A DNA stretch of 64,000 bases from Clostridium saccharobutylicum DSM 13864 (GCF_000473995.1 NC_022571.1:2387416-2451415), one strand, 5' to 3'. Shown: positions 9,462-17,978, numbered from the stretch's first letter. Notes: generated by a model not told the origin, from the sequence alone. Numbers and translations are program-made.

Positions 9462-10919
9462 TTGTTGCGTAAGTTATTTACATTATTATTAGTAGTATTT
9501 TTGATGTTACCGATGTTGACAGTTAAAGTATTAGCAGCAGATGCAAAGGCAGAGTTGTCTAAAAGCAATGAGTTTATTGAAAAATCATTAGAAGCTGTAA
9601 AAGTAGATGATTTTTCTAAAGGGAAGGATTTTTATGAGGAATATAATCAAGCTTGGATTGAACTTGAAGATGGAGTAAAGGAACAATCGAAACAAGCTTA
9701 TGGAGATATTGAAGGGAAAATGGGAATGGTTAAATTTTTATTTTCTCAAGACCCTGTTCAAAAAGATAAAGTTATAAATGCTTTAGAGGATTTAGAAAAG
9801 ACTAATAAAGAATTTATAGAAGGAAGAAGTAGTAGCCAGGAAACAAAAACAAAAGGGGAAAACACAACGATAAAGGATTTAGTAGAGCTTTTGGAAAAAG
9901 CAAAGAGTCAGATTGAAAGTGGAAATGATGATGAAGCAGTTAAAACTATGGACACTTTCAGTTCATCCTGGCTTGATGTAGAAGGTGTAGTTTTAACAAA
10001 ATGAAAAACTGTATATGATGATGCTGAAAGAGATATGGTTAGTGCAAAAGCTTATCTTACAGTAGATCCAATTCAAAAAGACAAGGCAGTAAAGGTTATT
10101 GATAGAATGCATGGATACTTATCTTTATTAGATGGGAATACATCATACGGTATAGTAGATGTAATTACAATAATACTTCGTGAAGGTTTAGAAGCACTTT
10201 TAGTTGTAATTGCATTACTAGGTTTTCTAAAGAAATCAGACCAAGAAGATAAGAAATCTTGGATATATGGTGGAGTAATAATTGGAAGCATAGTAAGTAT
10301 TGTACTAGCTGTTTTAGTTAAGCTCCTATTTACATCAGGAACTTTTGGAAATAATAATTTCTTAATATCAGGTTGGACAGGTGTCTTTGCAGCTGTAATG
10401 CTTATTTATGTAAGTTACTGGTTACATAGTAAATCAAGTGTAGATTCACGTAACCATGGTATACAAGATAAAAGTTGTAAATCATTAGCTAATGGCAGCT
10501 TGTTTTCCTTAGGATTTTTAGCATTTCTAGCAGTCTTTAGGGAGGGAACCGAAGTAGTACTTTTCTATATTGGGATGGCATCTTCAATTAAGTTAACAGA
10601 TTTATTTTTAGGAATAGCATTAGGCTTTGCAATACTTATAATTATAGCAGTGTTGATGCTAAAGATTGGATTACGTATTCCAATGAAACCATTTTTCCTT
10701 GTATCTAGTTTATTAGTATTTTATTTAGGATTGAAATTTACAGGTATGGGAATTAACGGTCTTCAATTATCTGGAGTATTACCAGCAACATCAAGTGATT
10801 TATTGCCAACAATATCTGCACTCGCAGTATATCCAACTTGGCAAGGTGTGATACCTCAAGCAGTATTGGTTGTTATAGCAATACTTGTAATATTACATAA
10901 TAAATTAAAAAGAAATTAA
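9462..10919 (+). pseudogene. FTR1-family iron permease interrupted by an in-frame UGA
   Basis: High-affinity iron permease of the FTR1/EfeU (OFeT) family. The reading frame runs from a TTG at 9462 (AGGAG 6 bases before it) to 10919, but is broken by TGA at 10002-10004 with no change of frame: the sequence on both sides is continuous family sequence (WLDVEGVVLTK, stop, KTVYDDAERDMVSA). The N-terminal 180 residues have a signal peptide (cleavage after VLA) and an extracytoplasmic helical domain. The second part has the membrane domain with both REGLE/REGTE motifs (ILREGLEALLVVIALLG and FREGTEVVLFYIG), whose glutamates bind iron. A nonsense mutation is the simple reading; readthrough is possible but unsupported. 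A separate ATG exists at 10035 without a clear ribosome site. Downstream is a lipoprotein with related helical repeats. Confidence 0.8.
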
Positions 10920-10962
10920 AACAAAGGAAAAATATGAAAAAAAACTATAGGAGGATTTATTT

Positions 10963-11982
10963 ATGAAATCAGTAAGAAACTTATTATTAGCAGCAGTATT
11001 AGGAACAGCAATTACAGTAACAGGTTGTGGAGTACAAAAAACTGAGCAAACTAAATCAACAGATAATACAGCACAAACAGCATCTCAGGAAACAAAGGCA
11101 TTTACTATGAACGATGCAAGTAACAATATGAGAAATATTCTTAAGGATATGAAAACTCAAGTGTTGAATAACGAAGAAGATAAAGTTAGTGAAGGTGGCA
11201 CAAAGTTAGAAGATTCTTGGAAGGGATTTGAAGATAAATTTGAGGATGATTTAAAGGACAAATATTTAGATTTATATGTTAAGATTGAAGATCCACTAGA
11301 AGTTATTGAAGCAGCATCTAAAGTAAAACCTCTAGATGCAAAAGTTTTAAATGAATCAATAGACAAACTAGATGCAGAATTAGTGAAGTTACAAAAGAGC
11401 GATGCAACTACAACTGGTCTTGATAATATGAGAAATGCATTAAAAGAAATGAATTCAGAGTTAAATAACAAAGAAGAGGATAAAGCTATTAAGACATCTG
11501 AAAAATTAGAAGAAAATTGGAAATCAATTGAAGATGGAATAAAAGATGGCTATAAGGACCTTTATGAAAAAGTTGAATCACCATTAGGAGCTATTAATGC
11601 AGGAGTAAAAGTAAATCCACTTGATACGAAATCATTAACTGCTTCAATTGATGAGTTAGATAAAACAATAGAGCAATTACAAAAATCTATTGCTTTCTCA
11701 ACAGCTCCTCAAGATATGAAGACAGCTTTAGCTAAAATTAAGAAATTTACATCACCTGTTAATGAAGAAAAAGTTACAAAATATGCTGCAAGGCTAGAAA
11801 AGTACTGGAGTACTAGTGAAGATACTGTAAAACAAAAAGATGCTGAACTTTATGAAAAAATTGAAGTACCTATGGGAGCAATACAATCAGCTGCAAAGGC
11901 AAATCCAGTAGATACAAATACAATAACATCAGCAATAGAAGAATTAGATAAATTATTAACTGAAATGCAAAACTTAAAATAA
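10963..11982 (+). CDS. Lipoprotein with three helical repeats, FTR1 partner
   Basis: 339 residues. Lipoprotein signal with lipobox TVTGC (Cys at about 22), a short Thr/Gln-rich linker, then three repeats of about 95 residues. Each repeat starts NMRN(I/A)LK-M or DMKTALAKI, has an invariant Trp (KLEDSW, KLEENW, RLEKYW), then D-LYEK(I/V)E-P-(G)-I and ends near NPLD/NPVD. The same pattern (AWIELEDGVK, then DPVQKDK) is in the extracytoplasmic part of the iron permease just upstream, so the repeats probably form similar helical bundles and the lipoprotein may present iron to the permease. That role is inferred. ATG start with AGGAGG 9 bases upstream, 43 bases after the permease, so probably one operon; a terminator follows. 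Confidence 0.65.
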   Translation: MKSVRNLLLAAVLGTAITVTGCGVQKTEQTKSTDNTAQTASQETKAFTMNDASNNMRNILKDMKTQVLNNEEDKVSEGGTKLEDSWKGFEDKFEDDLKDKYLDLYVKIEDPLEVIEAASKVKPLDAKVLNESIDKLDAELVKLQKSDATTTGLDNMRNALKEMNSELNNKEEDKAIKTSEKLEENWKSIEDGIKDGYKDLYEKVESPLGAINAGVKVNPLDTKSLTASIDELDKTIEQLQKSIAFSTAPQDMKTALAKIKKFTSPVNEEKVTKYAARLEKYWSTSEDTVKQKDAELYEKIEVPMGAIQSAAKANPVDTNTITSAIEELDKLLTEMQNLK

Positions 11983-11988
11983 GTTTCA

Positions 11989-12028
11989 ATCAGGTTGCTG
12001 ATATAAATTATTAGCAACCTGATTTTTA
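11989..12028 (+). terminator. Terminator of the iron permease / lipoprotein operon
   Basis: Perfect arms ATCAGGTTGCT (11989-11999) and AGCAACCTGAT (12013-12023), then TTTTTATT. Confidence 0.9.
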
Positions 12029-12049
12029 TTATGTGCTTTAGTATTAAAG

Positions 12050-12139
12050 GAAAACCAAATTCATTTTGAATCTATAGATGAGCCACTAGATTTTGCTAGA
12101 AAAGTTGCTGAAGCACTTAAAGTATTAAGAAAATGTTAG
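12050..12139 (+). pseudogene. Short C-terminal gene remnant
   Basis: Reads SIDEPLDFARKVAEALKVLR followed by Lys-Cys and TAG at 12137-12139. It looks like the last 25-30 residues of a real protein, but no start or ribosome site is present. I do not recognise the family. Confidence 0.3.
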
Positions 12140-12179
12140 AATAAAAAAACAATAAAGTGGTAATTTTAAATATTACTAT

Positions 12180-12210
12180 CCGCATTGGGTAAGACCAATG
12201 CGGCTTTTAT
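12180..12210 (+). terminator. Hairpin terminator before the MarR gene
   Basis: Arms CCGCATTGG (12180-12188) and CCAATGCGG (12195-12203), then CTTTTAT. It probably ended the gene whose remnant lies at 12050-12139. Confidence 0.75.
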
Positions 12211-12243
12211 ATGTTTTAAAAAAACTATTTTGATATAATTCCC

Positions 12244-12272
12244 TTGACATTATTACTAATTAGTAATAATAT
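12244..12272 (+). promoter_or_regulatory. marR promoter with 22-bp perfect operator in the spacer
   Basis: TTGACA (12244-12249), 17-base spacer, TAATAT (12267-12272). The spacer is filled by a perfect 22-bp palindrome at 12249-12270 centred on TTACTAATTAGTAA. Binding of the encoded MarR protein here would shut off its own transcription. Transcription is expected to begin around 12279-12280, at the ATG itself. Confidence 0.7.
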
Positions 12273-12279
12273 TATACCC

Positions 12280-12726
12280 ATGGATAAGAATAAAATTACT
12301 TACGGAGAATTAAATGATTTAAATTTAAAATCAATAATAGCATTAAGTCGATGCATACAAAGCGTTAACAAAAGAGAACTTAAAATTATCAAAGAAGGAG
12401 GATTAACTTTTTCACAATTTGGAGTACTTGAAGTACTGTATCATAAGGGAGACTTAAGAGTTAGTGAAATATTAGAAAAGACTCTTTCAACTGGTGGTAA
12501 TATGACTGTTGTTATAGACAACTTAGCTAAGGATGATTTAATTGAGAGACGTCCAGATCCTAAGGATAGACGTGCAAGTTTGATAAGCATCTCTGAAAAG
12601 GGAAGAAAGCTTATGAGCGAACTTTTCCCTAAGCATGTAGATAATTTAAGTGAAATATTCAGCGTATTAAGTGCTGAGGAGAAGAAAAATTTAATAAATA
12701 TGTTAAAGAAATTATCAGGTGTATAG
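12280..12726 (+). CDS. MarR-family transcriptional regulator
   Basis: Winged-helix DNA-binding repressor of 148 residues. LTFSQFGVLEVLYHKGDLRVSEI covers the start of the helix-turn-helix, STGGNMTVVIDNLAKDDLIER the recognition helix, and RRPDPKDRRASLISISEKGR the wing, the family's hallmark. An upstream TTG at 12244 stays in frame, but it is the -35 box of the promoter, so the ATG at 12280 is preferred. With the predicted transcription start at or within a base of that ATG, the mRNA may be leaderless; no ribosome site fits an in-frame start further in. Perfect or near-perfect copies of the operator lie in its own promoter and before the Cys-rich gene downstream, so it probably controls the redox genes at 12839-13882. 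Confidence 0.85.
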   Translation: MDKNKITYGELNDLNLKSIIALSRCIQSVNKRELKIIKEGGLTFSQFGVLEVLYHKGDLRVSEILEKTLSTGGNMTVVIDNLAKDDLIERRPDPKDRRASLISISEKGRKLMSELFPKHVDNLSEIFSVLSAEEKKNLINMLKKLSGV

Positions 12727-12754
12727 ACTTACACCTTAATTTTTAAACAAATAG

Positions 12755-12782
12755 TACTAATTAGTAATTAACTAGTTAGTAA
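12755..12782 (+). promoter_or_regulatory. Tandem MarR operators before the Cys-rich gene
   Basis: TACTAATTAGTA (12755-12766) repeats the core of the marR operator exactly; a second, weaker copy with half-site TTAGTAA follows at 12768-12782. The sites lie about 60 bases before the GTG start at 12839. Confidence 0.6.
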
Positions 12783-12838
12783 TAATTAATTGATTTTATT
12801 TAGAGAATATGGATTTAGATAAGAAAGGAAGAGTTTAA

Positions 12839-13267
12839 GTGGATTATTTAAGTAATTTAGAGAACGATATGAAAGAAATATGCGATGACTGTTGCCAGAA
12901 GGGTTCAGATAATTGTAATTATAGAAAGTGCAATATTGGATTTTCAAAATATGTAGTAGAGAATATAAAAAATAAAGCTATAAAATCTATAGAGGATGGG
13001 GAAAATTTAATTCCAAAGGATGATTTAAAATACTATGAGGATAAAATAATAGCCAGAGGTATAGCCAACATATGTAAATTATGTAAAGAGTGCAATACAA
13101 ATCATAGTGAAAATTGCGTTATAGCCTTAACCAGAAGATCTCTAGAATATACTCAGTTAAAAGATAAAATAGATTATCCTGGAAATATATTAATGTACTT
13201 AATGAATGTCTCAAAACAAAATATAGAACTTGCACAGTCTATAAAAAATGAATATGCTCACCTTTAA
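12839..13267 (+). CDS. Cysteine-rich protein of unknown function
   Basis: 142 residues, soluble. Two cysteine clusters are present: CDDCCQKGSDNCNYRKC near residues 15-31 and CKLCKECNTNHSENC near 80-94. The similar spacing suggests two metal or iron-sulfur sites, or a pseudo-duplicated fold. I do not recognise the family. GTG start with AAGGAAGAG upstream. It sits between a MarR regulator, whose operator is copied just before it, and a BFD-type [2Fe-2S] protein, which suggests a redox or iron-stress role. Confidence 0.6.
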   Translation: MDYLSNLENDMKEICDDCCQKGSDNCNYRKCNIGFSKYVVENIKNKAIKSIEDGENLIPKDDLKYYEDKIIARGIANICKLCKECNTNHSENCVIALTRRSLEYTQLKDKIDYPGNILMYLMNVSKQNIELAQSIKNEYAHL

Positions 13268-13468
13268 AGAGTGTGCAGCAGCACAATTAGGATGCTTTTA
13301 CCGATAAAAATATGAAAAACACAACAGGAGTAATAGCTATTAAAAAATGTGGCAATAATAAGCAAGATTTCAAAGTATATATAAAATTTTAAAGAATAGT
13401 TAATAAAGGTGATTATATTATAAAATGCCTTTTACATAAATAAAAATTAACGAGGAGAGAAGCAAAAG

Positions 13469-13882
13469 ATGATTAAAGCAATATTATCAAAATTATTTAG
13501 AATTAAGGAAGAAGTTAAAATGGAGGACAATAAAATTGTTTGTGGATGTTTTAAAATAACAGAACAAGATTTAAAAAATGCTATTAAGAACGGAGGTAAT
13601 TCATTTGAAGAGGTACAAGCTGTTACCAAAGTTGGTACAGGCTGTGGCAAATGTGTAAATGGTAACAAAGATTTAGTTAATAAATTATTATTAGATAAGA
13701 AAATTAATGAAAATCAAATAGTATGCGGATGTTTTAAAGTTACAGTTCAAGACATAAATAATGCAATTAAAAATGGTGCAAAATCATTCGAGGAAGTACA
13801 AGCAATTACAAAGGTAGGTACTGGTTGTGGGCATTGTATAGAAAGCAATAAGGAATTAGTTAAACAATTATTAGTAAGATAA
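13469..13882 (+). CDS. Tandem BFD-like [2Fe-2S]-binding protein
   Basis: 137 residues with two copies of the BFD (bacterioferritin-associated ferredoxin) domain. Each has the C-x-C ... C-x2-C ligands: VCGCFKITEQDL with TGCGKC (about residues 26-63), then VCGCFKVTVQDI with TGCGHC (about 90-127). BFD proteins hand electrons to bacterioferritin to release iron, or to other flavo-enzymes. A two-domain, free-standing form is unusual; single domains or fusions are more common. The two repeats are closely similar, so the duplication is probably recent, and a third 3' fragment lies at 14760-14816. ATG start after GAGGAGAG; an alternative ATG at 13520 would remove the 17-residue basic extension. Confidence 0.8.
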   Translation: MIKAILSKLFRIKEEVKMEDNKIVCGCFKITEQDLKNAIKNGGNSFEEVQAVTKVGTGCGKCVNGNKDLVNKLLLDKKINENQIVCGCFKVTVQDINNAIKNGAKSFEEVQAITKVGTGCGHCIESNKELVKQLLVR

Positions 13883-13974
13883 TACTTCAAAAGCAAAAGT
13901 TATCCAGATTATTAGATTAAATAAAAAATGGACATAATATGATTAAATGATGAGAGACAAAAGGGAGTGAGAAA

Positions 13975-14739
13975 ATGATTTCTTCAGTATCTTTATGTCA
14001 TGGAGGACCCACACTTATAGTGGAAAAAAACGAATATACTGATTTTCTTAAAGACTTAGGCAAAAAACTAGCCCCTAAAGCTATAGTCATATTTACAGCC
14101 CATTGGGAAAGCGAAATTACAACAATTTCGGCAATTGATGATACTTATGATATGATGTATGATTTTTATGGATTTCCAAAAGAATTATATTCTGTAAAAT
14201 ATCCTGCTAAGTGTTCTGTAGAAGTAGCTTCAAAGTTACAATCCATGTTAAGGAGCAATGGTATTGAAAGTAAGCTGGATGAAAACAGAGGCTTGGATCA
14301 CGGTGCATGGGATGTACTTTATTTAATGTATCCAAAGGCAAATTTACCCATTGTTCAAGTATCAGTAAATCCTGAAATAGCAATGGAAAAACAATATGAG
14401 ATAGGAAGAGCTATTAGGGATTTAGGAAAAGAAGATATCTTAGTAATAGGAAGCGGTTCAACTGTGCATAATCTTTCTACAGTTGACTGGAATTCAGATA
14501 AAGCTGAAGAATGGGCAGTAGAGTTTGACAATTGGCTCATAGAAAGTATGGAAAATAATGATACAGAGACGCTCTTTAGATACAAACAGCTAGCACCAAA
14601 TGCAAAACGTGCTGTACCACGGCAGGAACATATAGTTCCTATGTTTATAGCTATGGGAAGCGGAAATAAAGATAAGGCAAAGCTTTTACACCAAGGCTAT
14701 GCATATGGGACTTTGAGCTATATATGCTTTGAGTTTTAA
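13975..14739 (+). CDS. Class III extradiol ring-cleavage dioxygenase (LigB/DODA type)
   Basis: 254 residues, the normal length for DODA/YgiD-type enzymes of the LigB superfamily, which open catechol-like rings using non-haem Fe(II). Metal and catalytic residues are visible: SLCHGGP (His near 8), FTAHWES (His near 43), DHGAWDVL (His near 104) and, towards the end, ALAP-type ASPNAKRAVPRQEHIVP-like segment LAPNAKRAVPRQEHIVPMF with the conserved His. ATG start with GGGAGTGAG upstream. Actual substrate is unknown. It follows the BFD gene by 92 bases and is itself followed by a duplicated BFD 3' end, so it may have been inserted between duplicate copies. Confidence 0.8.
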   Translation: MISSVSLCHGGPTLIVEKNEYTDFLKDLGKKLAPKAIVIFTAHWESEITTISAIDDTYDMMYDFYGFPKELYSVKYPAKCSVEVASKLQSMLRSNGIESKLDENRGLDHGAWDVLYLMYPKANLPIVQVSVNPEIAMEKQYEIGRAIRDLGKEDILVIGSGSTVHNLSTVDWNSDKAEEWAVEFDNWLIESMENNDTETLFRYKQLAPNAKRAVPRQEHIVPMFIAMGSGNKDKAKLLHQGYAYGTLSYICFEF

Positions 14740-14759
14740 TATTGAAAAATTTGATTGTT

Positions 14760-14816
14760 TGTGGAAATTGTGTAGAAAGCAATAAAGAATTAGTAAAACA
14801 ATTACTAGCAAGATAA
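14760..14816 (+). pseudogene. Remnant of a BFD-domain 3' end
   Basis: Reads CGNCVESNKELVKQLLAR and stop, nearly identical to the end of the tandem BFD protein (CGHCIESNKELVKQLLVR). Only the last 18 codons remain, with no start. It is a duplication scar or the end of a lost third BFD gene. Confidence 0.75.
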
Positions 14817-14984
14817 TAGTTTAAAGAACATGCATAGTAACAATATAAATGGTGAAACTAAAGAATATTAATAGAAATAATCTTAGCATAATAAAAAACA
14901 GTAAAATATAATATTTTTAGCTGGAATTTATTCATCGTACCTAAGAATAAGAAGCTGTATAGTATTTTATAAGCTAAAGAATAG

Positions 14985-15034
14985 GGGCTGTTGCAAAACT
15001 AACAGAGTTTAGTTTTGTAGCAGCTCATTTTTTA
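14985..15034. terminator. Hairpin terminator between convergent genes
   Basis: GGGCTGTTGCAAAACTAA (from 14985) pairs with TTTAGTTTTGTAGCAGCTC (to 15027), followed by ATTTTTT. The outer sequence resembles ends of some insertion sequences, so a mobile-element origin is possible. Confidence 0.7.
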
Positions 15035-15145
15035 GATATAAAAAAATGTGAATTCCGAAGAACTCACATTGATTTTATAATTAAATTATGCAACTAACTA
15101 AATCATACATTAAAGTTATCTAATAAGTTCATAAATCAATATTTA

Positions 15146-15865
15146 TTATCTTCTACGTATCTTAGAAATGCCAATTAAACTAAATATAATCACAAATAAA
15201 AGACATGAAATAATAAATGAAATTGCACTGTACTCTAAATTACTGTCTGGATTGTTTGCACACATTCCAATTGAAAATAATGCATAAGGGAAGAAAAGTC
15301 CAAGACCTTTTGCACGAAATGCAATTTCTATAATTCCGCCAAGTAATGAAATACCTATTGGAACAGCGAAACTTTTTATTATAAGTGAAAGAGCAAGCTG
15401 AACAGAAGCAATAGCACAACCACCGAAAAAACCATATAAAAGCCACAAAAACATTTTTAGTGGAAGAGGACTTGTTATTCCTACCACTTTTCCTGAAACA
15501 TAGAATAGTATTCCTACAAAAATTTGTGTTAATAGAAGCATTTTTATAATTGTAATAAACTTTGAAAAGTATATGCTGCTAAAACTAATTGGTGCAGTCA
15601 AAATGGTATTCCAATTGCTATTCATATGTTCTAATCTACAAATGTAAGAACAGTAGACGCCTATTAGTGCTGGGAAGCATAAGTAACAAAAAAACAAATT
15701 ATGTTGTGTCCAAAGGCTATACCAGCCATTACTTAATACATCTGTATTATTTACATAATTGAATGTTCCTAGAATGGCAGAAAGACATGGAATAATGAAA
15801 AATGCTATCCATATAGGACATTTATGAAGTTTTATGTGTTCAGCTTTTAATACATTAAAAAACAT
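15146..15865 (-). CDS. Lantibiotic-immunity-type ABC permease (SpaG/NisG-like)
   Basis: 239 residues with six hydrophobic segments, ABC-2 type. The pattern LKAEHIKLHKCPIWIAFFII at the start is typical of the second permease of LanFEG or CprABC transporters, which remove antimicrobial peptides from the membrane. ATG start with AAAGGAG 8 bases upstream. It is the last gene of the minus-strand operon ATPase-permease-permease, 3 bases after the first permease. The divergent two-component system supports a peptide-sensing detoxification role; no lantibiotic precursor or LanBC genes are in the window, so this is probably resistance rather than self-immunity. Confidence 0.75.
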   Translation of the reverse strand: MFFNVLKAEHIKLHKCPIWIAFFIIPCLSAILGTFNYVNNTDVLSNGWYSLWTQHNLFFCYLCFPALIGVYCSYICRLEHMNSNWNTILTAPISFSSIYFSKFITIIKMLLLTQIFVGILFYVSGKVVGITSPLPLKMFLWLLYGFFGGCAIASVQLALSLIIKSFAVPIGISLLGGIIEIAFRAKGLGLFFPYALFSIGMCANNPDSNLEYSAISFIISCLLFVIIFSLIGISKIRRR

Positions 15866-15868
15866 TTT

Positions 15869-16618
15869 TTAAATCTCCTTTCTTACAAAAAGTTGTTTCC
15901 CAAAAGTATATAGTAATATAAAAATTATAAGCAATGCTATAACTTCGCCATAAGGAATATTAGTCCAATATAAATCAATGATTCTAGTATCTTTATCCCA
16001 ATTCATTCTTACAGGTGCTAACTCACAGTAGTACCCCCAAGGCACAAATTTAGCTATACTTCCAATGAGCATTGAAAATGCACCTAAAAGCGTTCCTGTA
16101 ATTGCTACAACAAATGAAATTATTTGATTTGAAAATATTAGTGAAATAATTAGTTGTAGCAATAATAAAGTTAAGTTTACTATAAATGTAATTAATATAT
16201 AATAGAAAAAGTAATCTATTGAAAATTCTTCAGTAAATCCTTTTAAATTTCCGGACAAAATCATAAATCCAACTTGGAAGATATTTATAATTCCGATATA
16301 TACTGCACCACATAAAAATTTTCCTACAAATAACTGACTAGCTGGCATAACAGCATTTAATAATTTGAAGGTATTTCCTTTATGTTCAATATCACTTAGA
16401 CGTGAACTTATAACCGCAACTGTTATTGGCATAAAAAAGCAATTTATTTCTGAAAATAATAATATTAAATACATCCATCCCTGTTCTAATTCATATGATT
16501 TCATTTTATTTATTGAATATGAAGCTATAATAAATTGAACCATAACAATAACTAATACAGTTAATCCTATTTTACGATGTCGGATTTTATAAAATTCCAT
16601 AGAAAGCGCTTTTATCAT
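15869..16618 (-). CDS. Lantibiotic-immunity-type ABC permease (MutE/EpiE-like)
   Basis: 249 residues with six predicted membrane segments (the first about residues 17-35, IGLTVLVIVMVQFIIASYSI). Family-like segments include FKLLNAVMPASQLFVGKFLC and FVPWGYYCELAPVRMN. It overlaps the ATPase gene by four bases (ATGA), so translation is coupled. It forms the membrane channel with the second permease. Confidence 0.75.
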   Translation of the reverse strand: MIKALSMEFYKIRHRKIGLTVLVIVMVQFIIASYSINKMKSYELEQGWMYLILLFSEINCFFMPITVAVISSRLSDIEHKGNTFKLLNAVMPASQLFVGKFLCGAVYIGIINIFQVGFMILSGNLKGFTEEFSIDYFFYYILITFIVNLTLLLLQLIISLIFSNQIISFVVAITGTLLGAFSMLIGSIAKFVPWGYYCELAPVRMNWDKDTRIIDLYWTNIPYGEVIALLIIFILLYTFGKQLFVRKEI

Positions 16619-17529
16619 AAACTCATATCCTTTCCTGTCAATTTTAAGAATATATCTTCCAAACTTTTTTGACGTTCTTCTATACGAAGAAGTATAATTT
16701 CATTTTCATAAAATAATTTAGTACATTTTACTATAAAAGAATCGGAAATTTCAGGTAGTAATATATATTCACTATCAGTTTCACAAGAGATATTTTGGCT
16801 TTTTAGCAAATTGCAAGCCTTCACATTATCAATTGTCTTGATTGCAATTTTATGTTGACTTTTTTGATGAAGTGTTTCAAGACTATCCTGAAATATGAGC
16901 TGGCCATGATTAATGATTCCAACAGTATTAGCCATTTGATCAATCTCACTTAATAAATGGCTTGATACTACAACTGTCATATCATATTTTTCGGGAAGTG
17001 AGCATATTAATTCTCTCATTTCTTGTATTCCTGCAGGATCAAGGCCGTTGGTAGGTTCATCTAAAATAAGAAGTTTGGGAAAATTAATAAGTGCGGCTGC
17101 AAGTCCTAATCTTTGTTTCATACCAAGTGAGTATTGATTTACTTTTTTATCTTGTTCTTTTTTTAACCTAACAATTTCTAATACTTTATTTATATTTTTT
17201 TCAGGTACATTACGAAGAGTTTGAATTATTTTTAAATTTTCTTTTCCTGTTAAATGCCCATAATAACTAGGTGATTCAATAAGGCTTCCTACATTTTTTA
17301 ATATTTCTAATCTATTTTTATCATTAACATGTTTATCGAATACATCTATATTTCCATCTGTTTGTTTAACTAAACCTAAAATCATTTTTAATGTAGTAGA
17401 TTTTCCAGCACCATTAGGTCCTAAAAAGCCATAAATGCTGTTTGTTGGTATTTTTAAATTTAAATCTTTAACTCTATAAATATTTCCATATTTTTTGCTT
17501 AAATTATTAGTTGTAATTATATTTTCCAA
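16615..17529 (-). CDS. Lantibiotic-immunity-type ABC ATPase (SpaF/BcrA-like)
   Basis: 304 residues from the chosen TTG. Walker A GPNGAGKST, Q-loop SLIESPSYYGHLT, signature YSLGMKQRLGLAAAL, Walker B LLILDEPTNGLDP and H-loop VVSSHLLSE are all intact; the YSLGMKQRL signature is typical of bacitracin/lantibiotic transporters. A longer reading frame begins at 17547, but its first codons are the ribosome site AAAGGAG itself, 8 bases before the TTG at 17529, so the shorter start is right. The promoter region upstream carries direct repeats typical of an OmpR-type regulator site. Confidence 0.85.
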   Translation of the reverse strand: MENIITTNNLSKKYGNIYRVKDLNLKIPTNSIYGFLGPNGAGKSTTLKMILGLVKQTDGNIDVFDKHVNDKNRLEILKNVGSLIESPSYYGHLTGKENLKIIQTLRNVPEKNINKVLEIVRLKKEQDKKVNQYSLGMKQRLGLAAALINFPKLLILDEPTNGLDPAGIQEMRELICSLPEKYDMTVVVSSHLLSEIDQMANTVGIINHGQLIFQDSLETLHQKSQHKIAIKTIDNVKACNLLKSQNISCETDSEYILLPEISDSFIVKCTKLFYENEIILLRIEERQKSLEDIFLKLTGKDMSL

Positions 17530-17634
17530 GTTTATAACTCCTTTCAATTCGTCACATTATTAAAATAATAAATAGAAATTTTTCTCTTGCGTCTAAATTA
17601 AATATAAAATATCAACATTACATCTTAATGAACG

Positions 17635-17654
17635 TTACCTTACATTTACCTTAC
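17635..17654. promoter_or_regulatory. Direct repeat, likely response-regulator box
   Basis: TTACCTTAC at 17635-17643 and again at 17646-17654, an 11-bp period, one helical turn. A weaker related TTACATCTTA lies just upstream near 17618 and a reversed copy (GTAAGGT) near 17691. The location before the ABC operon and its divergent two-component system fits binding of the OmpR-type regulator. Confidence 0.5.
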
Positions 17655-17978
17655 GAATATAAAAGTACATAGATATGTGCTTACATAACAAGTAAGGTGA
17701 TTCTGAGAGTATACTATAAATCAGTTTAGATTTAATCCATGATTTGATTAGTTATGTAAATAATGGTAGAATTATAAAGAATTAAGCATGATTATAGGTC
17801 ATTTTAAAAGTGATAAAATAGATAAGAAGATATGGATAAATATGGGCATAAGACTATTAATAATAGTCTTATATTGAAATTATAGGTGGACAACTTCTCA
17901 TATAATTTCTTGTTATATGTAAACATATATTGATAATTATAAAATGTGGAATTAAATACATATAGAAAGGCATATAAA

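Noticed and set aside
10002..10004. UGA in FTR1 as selenocysteine codon
   Set aside because: No SECIS-like hairpin seen directly downstream and FTR1 proteins have no Cys or Sec at this place; nonsense mutation is simpler.
12244..12279. TTG at 12244 as start of the MarR gene
   Set aside because: Those bases form the -35 box and operator of the promoter, so they are not likely to be translated.
13312..13392. A 26-codon frame between the Cys-rich and BFD genes (starts MKNTTGVIAIKKCG)
   Set aside because: No ribosome site and no family resemblance; too short to separate from chance, though it could be a remnant.
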